In this document: in pieces, positions 1-11,000 of the stretch
Position numbering within the stretch: position 1 is the stretch's first letter
Layout: every line of letters starts with the position of its first letter
Source of the DNA: Rhabdornis inornatus
Taxonomy: Eukaryota; Chordata; Aves; Passeriformes; Rhabdornithidae
Length of the DNA stretch: 64,000 bases
NCBI GenBank assembly: GCA_013397075.1
Contig: VWZS01002406.1
Coordinates: 248,001 to 312,000 of the forward strand
Direction of reading: 5' to 3'
Made by a program: the position numbers and the translations under genes
The notes under the pieces: generated by a model
Database searches by the model: none
Told to the model about the DNA's origin: nothing
What the model saw: only the letters and a program-made list of their open reading frames with translations

Positions 1-2000
1 TTTTTCATAGCTTTAAATGGTCCCCAGTCTATCAGTCCTGCCACTCTTCAGTGGACTTTCTCTCTTTCCTATGTTTTCCGTAAAGACTGCCCCAAAAGGG
101 AAGCAAAAGTGGACACTCACTCAAAGAGTAGTTTTTCCCCATTTGACTAACATCGATTTGTTCTGAATATGGATGTGCTATTTTTTGTCAAGAAACAAAC
201 TATGAAAAAAACCTTTTCCTAACTTTGGCTACAAAAAGAACGCCTCCAGCTCTGTAAAAACAGCCCTTCTGTCTTGGTGATATGGTTAAATGTCCTTAGA
301 TAACTCTGAAAAGTTTGCTTATAAAAAGACAAAAACATTGAAAGAGAGAAGAAAAGTAAATTTCCTGGATAATCTTGCATTGTCCTGTACAGGCCATTGA
401 ATTTGACAACCTTTTGGCAAACACACTTGGCTTGCTTTTGGAAATTATAACACAGAAACAAGGAAAGTGGCCTAACACAGTTCCCAGATAGGCATTTAAC
501 CTGAAAGAAAAGGGCGTGTTTTATTAGTGCTTGAGTAGAAACAGAGGATGTTTTTATAAGGCACAAGGAAAAAAGTAGGAAAGGACTAGTCTAAGGACAA
601 AGATGATAAACTTGCTTTATTCATGAGAAGCTGAAGTAATCGTTTTCTTCTGCCTGTGAATAACAACATGGTGCACTGTGTGGTAAAGTGCACCATGAAG
701 TAAAACAAAACTTGCACGAAGCAGAATGGCTTGTTTAAATAAGGACTCATCAATTGATTTAAATGCTTACATCTTAAAATACACCAAAAGTATTATTTTT
801 ATACTACTACAGTGAAGAAGAATGAAAACCAGAATCCAAAATAAAGACGTTGAGATTCGATCTACAACAGTGAGGGTGTATTTTCCTGATGCCATAAATT
901 GCTACAGTGAGGAATAGCTCTTCATTAACTAGGAAAATCAGTTTAACAAGATGAAAGCTGCAGAAAGGCAATTTAATTCACAAAGATGAATAAGGTCACC
1001 TTTAGAAACTAAAGGATAGGCTGCATTGCCCATTCACAACAGAGAAACTGAAAATACTTTCATAAGGGAATTAAAACAAATCTCCTTAATCATCTGAACA
1101 ATGCAGTTTGGGGTACCTCAAAAATCCATGTCTAAACTGAAAGCTTCAGAATTTGCTAATTTGGACAATTGTTATGGTAAGAGAAATGCTGTGAATTGTT
1201 ATGCTGAACTCTATCACCACTGTGAGAAGAAAAACTCTGCTTTGGTAAGCCTTTCAGTTAGTCATGCTGCTCAGAAAATCAGTTCCCATCCCCTCTCCTC
1301 TGCTCCTATTGCTCCACTTTACCCTGGACCACTGCCCTGATGCAGCTGAAAGTGCAGCCATGCAGAAGTCAGCACTGGCACATAGCAGGAACTAGTGTCC
1401 AGGAGAGCTGGGAATGCTTTCCCCTGGGAGTAACATTGACTTGAGCACTGAAGAGGAACAGAATGTCACTGAGCAGCCTGAACTAGCAGAGCATTTGTTT
1501 CACTGTGTAGCCTGCACCCTAAGAGCAAAGCATTAGGACTTAGTCAGGGATTGTCAAAGCAGCTGTAGCATCATTTCTAGGTGAAACCTAAGCCTGGATA
1601 AGTATGGTAAAACCCAGCCTGCAAATAGAGTCTGGTGTCTTCCCCATTTACTGCCTGTAGATGAACAGAGTACTGCCTCATGCATCCTCTTGTCTCTGCC
1701 TTCACACTGGAGCTTAAAACTCCTAGAGGTGATGAAATGGAAGAGTTAAAATTCGCATCACTTTGAACAATACTTTAGTCTTGGTTCAGTAAAAGGTAGT
1801 GTGTACTTTCTCAAGTAAGCAGCACTTCATCTTGCCCACAAATCTCATGTGTGCCTGTGGGCTACTTTGACAGCTACTCGAAGACAGTTTACTACACATT
1901 AACTAAACCACACCAGGAGTTGCTCTGGTATTAATGATGCAAAGTGATTTACAAAAGAAAATTAAATCAGCTTTCATTAACTGAGGCACCAGGCTCTTAC
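1..2000 (-). other. ENPP2: ENPP2 intron 20, partial
   Basis: AT-rich. I looked for the next human coding segment (ERKLLYGRPAVLYRT) and the gamma-isoform insert and saw neither. Only the inverted repeat at 667-697 stands out. Confidence 0.75.
667..697. repeat. Perfect 11-bp inverted repeat with 9-base loop
   Basis: CATGGTGCACT (667-677) is followed after nine bases by its exact reverse complement AGTGCACCATG (687-697). Lies in intron 20, about 1.3 kb downstream of exon 20. Confidence 0.9.
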
Positions 2001-2049
2001 CTTCTGTTCCCTTGACATGAAAGCGTTTGTTGAGCTCATCCAACTTGTT
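2001..2049 (-). CDS. ENPP2: ENPP2 exon 20: linker after phosphodiesterase domain (last exon in window)
   Basis: Encodes NKLDELNKRFHVKGTE and ends GAAG|GTAAGA, matching human NKLDELNKRLHTKGSTE. The acceptor region reads TTGAGAAGAAC, a tandem NAGNAG site: the exon may start at 2049 (CDDK-NKLD) or at 2052 with one more Lys. Human has VEP-K before NKLD, so this bird linker is shorter. The next coding exon is not visible down to position 1. Confidence 0.92.
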
Positions 2050-5000
2050 CTTCTCAAGAATAGAAAAAAAAGGAACGAGATTAGGACCACTGGAGCACTC
2101 TGAGATCTCATTTTACTAGCACCTAACAAAACAAACCGGTGCTAAAAGACAGTGAGACACCACACACTTTCTTGTCTCCTCTTTTACAAAAAAACCTGTA
2201 ATTTTTCCAAGGGGGCACAAAGACTTCACAGAAAGGACCTGGGGAATTCTTACAGCTCAAACTCTCTCAAAACAAATAAAATGGCTACAACTTTAACAAA
2301 ACTACTGCTAATAGTGGAGACTTCCACAGATCCTAAACACCTACCTTATCATCACATGTACATCCTATATCAAAATCTGATGCAGAAGGTAGAGCTACAG
2401 GATACAGCGGTTTAGCAACTTCATCTGGCACAGTTGGTTTATAAACATTGGCTCTCAGCAGGTGATTTAAACTTCCATGAGTGCCATTATTGGGAGCAGG
2501 CTTTAATCCAAGCAGATCTATGAAACCACCAAGAAAAAATGAATGGTGGTTAGACTCCAAACATATATTCAAGCAGCAACTCTATCCAGCCAACACATTT
2601 ATTATAATACTTTTTACACCCACAGCAAGTTAGTGAAAGCTTTTAATGTAATAAAAACCCTGTTTTTTTGTAAATGCCACATGAATAGTATCTTTGTCTT
2701 TATGACAAAATGTTAATTTGCATCAAGACACTGGAAAAGTCTAAAACTTTTACAAAGTTTTATTATAACTACTCCTTCAGCTTTCAGTGCAAACCTACGG
2801 TCAATGTGCTGACCTCACACTAAACATCTGCAACACAGTGACTTCTAAATAAGGGCTAACTACCCCCCAGGTATTACATGTTTGAGGAAAAAAAAAAAAG
2901 GAATTACATCTCTTAAACAACTCAAAGTTTTATTGTGAATTGCACCTTGAAAGTTTCATTGTTCTAGAAAGTCAGTACTAAAGAAAAGACCCTAATGAAT
3001 GTCTGTACATATCATCAGATTCTTTTTCATGGCTTCAGTAGAAATTTGGGAAACATAATCATACCAGGAAATGCCCTAGAAAACTAAGTGATCAATCTGA
3101 ACTGCTGCATGAGACACGTAGATGCAGAAGCAGTCTCTGAACAGAAGTCTGAATACCACACATTGTAGAGGTGTCTATTTGATCTCTGTCTAGCTGCAAA
3201 CATCAAAACTATAGCAACCCCTTTTACTGGCCAGCTCCAGAGCAAACTGAGACCCCTGAGAAGTGCCTTCAGCCCTCCTGGCAAGTGCTTGGGAAAAGGG
3301 AACTAGGAAAAAAACACTGAGAGGAAGTCAGGTCATAAGCTCATGGGTACCTAAATGAAGCCCTGTTAAAACAAGTTGCTGTTTTCGCAATTTCTCAAGC
3401 TGGCAGCTTACCACACATAACGTTGTAAAGCTCAATGTTTTCAAAAGGAGGCACTTTGGTCTTGTACTTGAAGGTAGGGCCATAACCTATAAAGACAGTC
3501 TTAAAAAAAAAAAAAAATTAGGGGGTTTTCACCGAACGTTTACATTTCAGAGACATTAAATGACCCTCCCAGACATTGCTTATACCTGCATGCTGTTTAT
3601 CTTGTTGTCATAACCATGGTCTCCATGAAAGAAACATTTTCCCGTTGGTTTCTTGTAAACGTCCATAGCTTTCCTAAATTGAAAAAGTATTAGAAATTTT
3701 CCTCAAAGGTGGCTGACCTGACAATATCCTTTGGGACTGGAAGGGTAAGTTTACAGGGCAATGCATGGTTTATCTTTCATGAGTAGCAGTAGTAGGGACT
3801 TGCAGGCTTACACAGCATCCCCAGGGTTTCTCCCTCTACTCCCACTCTAAGAAACAACTCTTATTATTGATAAAAACCTTAGTATCTATTATTTTCTCAG
3901 ATTTTCTCATAACACAATCTCCTGCAGACTGGAGGTATAGGACCACACTCTTCCAATTCTCAAAAGGCCAACAGAGGCTGCTCAGAAAGCACTTTTGTGA
4001 TGTTACAATGCTGCAAATGTCATACAATGCTATAAAGTGCTTTCACCTGTTTGCCTTTGGCCCAATAAACAAGAATGGGTAGCAGAAAAAAAGCTGAAAA
4101 AAGAAAGATTTTAATGAAGACAAATAGCTAGGATAATAAGTGCTGTACCATAGGAATGCTAATTATCAGCTTCTTATTGGGTTTTTTTACAAAATATGTG
4201 GAAAAATAAGTATTGTGGCATAGGAATTATAATCAGCAGCTTATTTCAGAGTATTTCTATACAGTTTTATAGGGTCATGTACAGGGAATACATGCAAAGG
4301 ACCACATTATCCTAGAAATTAATTTCTTCATCTTCAATAAAATAATGCTCAAAGTTTGATTTTGGCCTTATAAATTACTAGAGTTACAGCAGTTAGGGCT
4401 GTAATGACCATTTTCCATTAACTACCAATTAGAGTTACACTAATGAATGAGTTACTGGTGAATGAGATCTCTGAAAATTAATAAACAAGGCAAAGAAAGA
4501 CTGATGTAATTAACAAGAAATTATTAAATCTAAATCAACCTGGGCAATCCCATCCATTCCAGTAAAACTCTTATAACTAAAGCTTATATAGACCTAAAAT
4601 TCAGAGTGTGATTCTTTGAAATATACATAACCCCAATGGGACAGCCTGCCAGCAGCCAGTAGAGTTATGCAAGAAAGCAAACGGGGTTTCTCATTCACTG
4701 CTTCAGCAGAGTGATCCTTGCATAATTCATGGAAAGATAAGCACAGATGTCAAAAGGCACTTACAACACACTGTGTTTGCCTGGCAGCTAGGGCAAAAAA
4801 TCCTACCATAATCTAAAGCTCGTAACAGTCTACCATAAGCCAAAAGCTTTGTCATCTGCCAAGAAGCACTGAGTCAGATTCATGCAAAAAGACCCCACCA
4901 TTCTCATACTGTAACACATAACATGTGTCAAAGTATACTCAAATAGAAAGTTGCGCACCATCCATAAACAAAGGCTACTCCTCTCCCATTCACTCTATAC

Positions 5001-8000
5001 CTCTATGTGCCAACTGTTTTTTCCTTATGCATATTTTGGCTAACTAATAAACACTGCCCATGTTCCATAATCAAATATTCAGAGTCATATGGCTAAGAGC
5101 AACCCAAATCAGAGTTTTTGCCTGAGCTAAAGCATCCTGGCTTTCTGTGGATTTGTTTTGAAACATAATACACTGCCAACACAGCTCTTTGATGGCCACC
5201 CTGTCACATCCTTCTACATGTTCTCAGACATTCATCCACTCTGCCAATATCTCCGTTTTCTTTCCATTTACCTATCAAACTCTTATTCCTAACATCCCGT
5301 CACCACATAAACCTGCCTCTTCCTCCCATATTTCCTGCTCCCCTGTTGCACTAAGCTTGCACGTCATTAGAAAGATTTATCAGCTTCTACATTTCAGCTA
5401 ATCAGTAAAAACCACCAAGCTGCTTGAGCAAATCAGTCTGGGTTTCTACCTTTTATCCAGCAACTGATTTTCCCACACTTCGAAATATTTTGTGTTCTCA
5501 AAACCCCTCCTGCTCACAGGGTAGAGGAGCAGGATGCTAAAAGACAAGGCAATCCGAAGAGTCCCATTTTCTCGGAAGACTGAAAATCAGGATGGAAGCA
5601 GAAGCAAGGGTTTACCTTGCCACATGCCATTTGCGATCCACCAGTAAATGGACGTCCTCAATTCTTCGGTTGTTAGCATAGTGCAAGCGTTTAGGCAGGT
5701 GCTGCTTCAGGTAAGGTTTGAAGTGCTGGTCAGGCTTTCTACACTGAAAAGTAAATGGTTACAAATAGCATTCTGTCAGTTAGCTTAATATGCACATAAA
5801 ACCTCTGACTACAGAAATCAAGCTGTTGAGGTCATCACTGATGGTGTCTGGAAAACAAAGGGTACACCTAGAGTATGTAGCCCAGTCATTTCTGTGCAGT
5901 ATTTACATGCAGTGAAGGCCCAGGGAGCCATTCAAAGATATATTTGGAAATTGTCATTCTCGTGACAGTCTTTATGAACCATCAAACAAAATATCACACA
6001 TACTTAACTCACAGATGAAGAATTTTGTTCTAGCTGGACCAAAAACTAAGTTCCAACAGAAACCTGAATGCTCAAAAATACACCTCATCTGCAGAAATAT
6101 TTAAAGCCATCTGGTTACAAAACTTTAGGGGTTTTGTTTTGTTTTTTTAAATTTTAATCACTTTTCTTCCATTAATGGCAAGGTTAGAGTTGAAGACTAT
6201 CAAATGCACTTTTTCAGAGTCTTCAAAGTGCTAGTAAAATGTCTACCCTAAAAGATTACTTTCCAATTCTGAAGCAATGAATAAATAGACTCAATTCAGG
6301 GAGTAAAGACAATCCAGAGATTCTGTCTCTGCATTGCCCAAAAAGGTTATAAAAGCTATTAGAGTAGCAAACAGCAGAAAACATGACAAACATTAATCTG
6401 TGCTCATGAAGGGCACCATTTAACATTATTTATAATAATGGTTGGTTGATTTTCCTGTCTAAAGAGTGAGAAAAGAAAGCTGAATAATGCCACAAATCAA
6501 GAAGTGAACGGTGAAGTATAGACAGATACCTCCCAGTCCTAAATACTTACTGTAAGGTTGGCAACAATGATTTTAGGGTCATCTGTTAAGCAAAGGTAAA
6601 AAAAAATAGAACATATTAAAAATTTACACAAGAAAACACAAGGTTTATATAAGCATACTTCCTAACACTTCCCTGACCTTTACTAAAAGTGCTTTGTATA
6701 TATCATAGAATCACAGAATCGTTTAGAATGGAAAAGACCTTTAAGATCAAGTCCAACCCTTAATCCAGCACTGCCAAGTCTATCACTAAACCATGTCCAC
6801 AAGTGCTCCGTCTTTTAAATGCCTCCAGAGGTGGTGACTCCATCACTCTCCTGGGTGGCCTGTTCCAGTGCTTCACCACTCTTTTAATAAAAAAAGTTTT
6901 CCTAATATCCAATCTGAACCTCCCCTGGTGCAACTTGAGGACTTTTCCTTTTGCTCTGTCACTTGTTACCTGGCAGAAAAGCCCGACCCTCACCTGGCTC
7001 CAGCCTCCTTTCAGGGAGTTGTAGAGAGTGATAAGGTCTCCCCTTAGCCTCCTTTTCTCCAGGCCACACACCCCCAGCTCCCTCTGCTGCTCCTCAGACT
7101 TGTGCTCCAGACCCTTCCCCAGCTCTGCTGCCCCTCTCTGGACAAACCCCACCCTCCCAATGTCCTTTTTTGAGTGAGGGGCCCAAACCTGAACCCAAGA
7201 TTTGAGTTGCGGCCTCACCAGGGCCAAATACAGAGAGACAATCCCTGCCCTGGTCCTGCTGGCCACACTGTTTGTGATCCAGGCCAGGATGCCATTTGCC
7301 TTCTTATCCACCTGGGCACAGCTGGCTCATGTTCAGTCACTGTCAGTCAGTACCCCTAGATCCTTTTCCAAGTGCAGTTCTCCAGCCACTGTTCCCCAGC
7401 CTGTAGGACTGCATGGGGTTGTTGTGACCCAAGTCACAGCTTGGACCTAGCTACAGGACCCAGCACCTGGCCTTGTTGAACCACTGGCCTTGGGCCACTG
7501 ATCCAGCCTGTCCAGATCCCTCTGCAGAGCTCTCCTACCCTCCAGCAGATCAACACTCAAGCCCAGTTGGGTGTTGTCTGCAAACTGATTCGGGGTACCC
7601 TCTATTGATGATCTGAACGAGAGGATAAAGATATTAAACAGAACTGGCCTTCATGGTGAGCCCTGGGGAACACTCTGGGCCCAGCCATCCAGACAGTATT
7701 TTACCCACTGAAGGGTGCACCTGACCAAGCTGCAGGCTTCCAGTTTCTCCAAGAGAATGATGTAGGAGACAATATTAAAGACTTTACAAAAGTCCAGGTA
7801 AACATTATCCAGAGAAGCAGGTCACCTTGTCGTAGGAGATCATGTTGGTCAAGCAGGACCTGACTTTCCTAAACCCATGCTGGATGGGCCTGATCCCCTG
7901 GCTGTCCTGCATATGTCCTGTGATGGCTTGGTGACACGTAGTTGCTTAGGTAGCGTTCTCACCATTTTATAATCTGGGCCTTAGCTTAATACTTATTTTG

Positions 8001-11000
8001 TTTTCTGCAAACACATACTTTCAGGACTTTTTGTTGTTTTACTCTAAAATAAAAAATTATCCCCAAACACAATGACTTTCTTCGAAACATTTTGAAAGCA
8101 CACTTGAATGCAACAATGCACTCTTTTAGAAAGAGCAAGATGAATATGTAGCATTTTTTGGTCACTTTTAACATTTGACCAATTTCAAAGGCTACTGCTG
8201 AGTAAGAGAAAAACCACCATAAAATATTCTGGATTTGTCTTTAGGCTATTAAAAGGGCATGCAAGATGTAGAAAGCCCAAACTCTGTAACAGTCCATACA
8301 ACCATGTTCTTTTGGGGGGTGGGAGAAACATTTTTCAGTCATGAGAGGAAACACAGTCTAGAAGAACATTTTGGAAAGTGAAAATCTCTTGTTCAAATAG
8401 CATTGTTTTGGCTGCTTAAGCCATGATCTTGTTGAGCTTGAAATGAGCTCTACTGCATCTCAAAACACAAGCTGCAGGCTTTTGCATTGCAAAGGTGTGT
8501 TTGCAGTATTGAGACAGTATTATGGAACAACAAAGAATAAAGAATTTGTTAATTTGCCATTTAAGGAGGTAAACGCCAGTTCTAAAGATAAGGAACATGC
8601 TTCTTTGTTCTGTGTTCAAACTGCTGATTTATAAGCAATTCAAATATTCAAACTAGGAAGCTGCAGACAGAGGACAAAAGAGGAAAATGTTATTGTGGGC
8701 AAACCGGTGGTATGACTCAGAGGTCAGACAGACAGACTGATCTTTTTGAAACATACTGCCATTCATTCTCTAAGGAAAACATTTTTCTCAGCAATTTGGG
8801 AAAACAAGGGTTGAAAGATCTTTTAAAAAAAGACTTCTCAGAACTGAAATTTGCTCACAGCAGACTGTAGGAATTCAGTCTCATGCTAGTCTACAAAATC
8901 TGAACAATGTGCACTATTTTCAACAAATCTTTACACACTCATCATATATTCCTTGAGCATAAATACCCAGGTAAAAAAAAGTTTATCATAAAATAAATGT
9001 ATACTCAGATCAGTATTAAGGATGCTTTACCACAATCTTATGATTTTTGCCATTATTCTGGAAGTATTTAATCTTCAAAGATGGATGTTCCATGAAATTT
9101 GTCCTCACCCAGAGCGTATCTGAAGTGTTGTGAGGGAACACTTGGCTAACCCAGCTATCTGATCTTCCCCTATATCAAAAGTTGTCATCCTTGGAAGCAT
9201 ATGGTGCAAAAAAACACAGGTACTTATAGTTTATTTATGAGTTACACAGTTTGCATAGCAGTCAGGGTGCTGGCACAAGCCCTGCCCTGGTACTGCTGGC
9301 CTGGAGGCAAAAGGAGGGCAGCTGGTCTGAAATGCTTGAGATTACAGAGTTAGTTTCACCAGAGGACTCTTGCCTGAGCCCTGAGAGCTACTGTCAAAAA
9401 TCAGTTAATCTCAAACACTAAATCAGGGTAAACTTCTACAAGCATGGTTCAAAATAGCAACAAGTTTTACTGACAACATTGGCCCTGAATGCATGTTCTA
9501 ATCTTCCTTATATCCTTCAACATCTCCAGCCTGTTGCTGTTTAGCAGCCCACATGACTCCTCGTCTATGCCAAAAGTATGATAAAACTACTGAATTCAAA
9601 ATTAACAAGTCACTTGTTTCCTATTAGCTCATAAAATGTACCAGATGCTTTTTTTTTAATATCCAAGCTGTGCAGTGCTGAGATCGCCCAAATACAGTTT
9701 TTGTTCACAAAGGGGAAAAGTGCATGAATAAACTCACAATGACACATAAGCTGGCATGTGAAACTGGCTTGGAGTTCCCATTCCTTCTCGATATAAAAGA
9801 ATGGTGTTTAACCCAGAACAGTGAAGCCCTCCCCTTGATAGTTCTACCACTGTGGGGTCTGTGAAATACAGACTGGAAAGGGAGCAAGCATCTGTCTTCA
9901 GTGGCATTCCCTCTGAAATTCCTGCCAGCACCCTGCAAATTTACACTCTTCAGACAGCATAACTTCAAGGAAGGAATGGAGTCTCGTTCTCAGTATATAA
10001 AGGGTACAATTAAATTAACTTACACCTTAGGCTATTGCTAGACCTAGGGCGAATTCGCCCTAAAGATCCAGGAAGCAAAATTATATCATCCACATTAGTC
10101 AGATAGTTGCTTAAAAATTCAGTTCTTTCACAAGTTGTGTCTTCCATCCCTGCAGAAAGAAAATGCAAAATTAATCCACCCTGAAAATAAACACATTTTC
10201 CAGAACAGCAAAAAAAGAAGACCCCCAAACACCCTATATGTTATTTCCTTTTAGATGATTAATCTTGTTCTTTACAGCCATCTAATTCCAACATAATACA
10301 CTGGTAAGACTCAAACAAGGAGTGCCAATGTGAGAGAAATACCAGTCTCAGCATCATAGGAACTAGTCACCACATACACCATGTGTGCACTGACTCAACT
10401 CCAAATCAAACTCACGGAAAATTCAAAGTCTGTTTCTAGTTTAATGTACTACTTTGGGAATTATTTCTTTTTAAACAAATGATTTTAAGAGGAATAGCAC
10501 ACAAAAGGTATTGTCTCTTGGTGGTCTCTTCTAAGGCAGCCGCAGATAAACAATTTTCTCTTGCAGATATTTGTGGTGGGGAGGAACGTACTGCCAGCCA
10601 CAGGAGATTCTCAGCACAAAACTACCACCCCTGGAAATCCTTCCTGAGCCTTACCCTTCTCTACCCACAGCCAGAAACGCAGCATATGCCACTTTATTGC
10701 TGATGTAGGAGCTCATGGGAGACTTGTCAGGAATAAAGATCTAAAAAGAAGAGGACCTTTGGTGGTATCACTAAAAAAGTTATGCAATCCGAGGTTTTCC
10801 TTTAATAAAACTTTCCTTCTCTTTTTATCTTTGCTAATATTTACTATTTCCTATATTGCAAAGTTTATTCTAATGTTTGAAGGAATAAGACCAACCAAAT
10901 AATATCTGTAGATGACTACATCTGACCATGAAATATACTTTTACCTCCTTCCTCCATTATTTTGATGACTTTTCCATCTAAGCAGGGCTCAGTCTTGTAT

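Noticed and set aside
1..2000. Searched for the ENPP2 gamma-isoform insert and the next coding exon
   Set aside because: No minus-strand segment resembling either was seen; they probably lie beyond the window.
10018..10026. Alternative exon 14 donor AAG|GTGTAA
   Set aside because: It would break the phase into exon 15; AGGT|GTAAGT two bases later gives Tyr-Asp-Pro-Lys as in human.
10045..10062. Possible cloning-vector contamination (AGGGCGAATTC)
   Set aside because: The sequence continues without break on both sides as ENPP2 exon 14, and the peptide LGRIRP is conserved in human.
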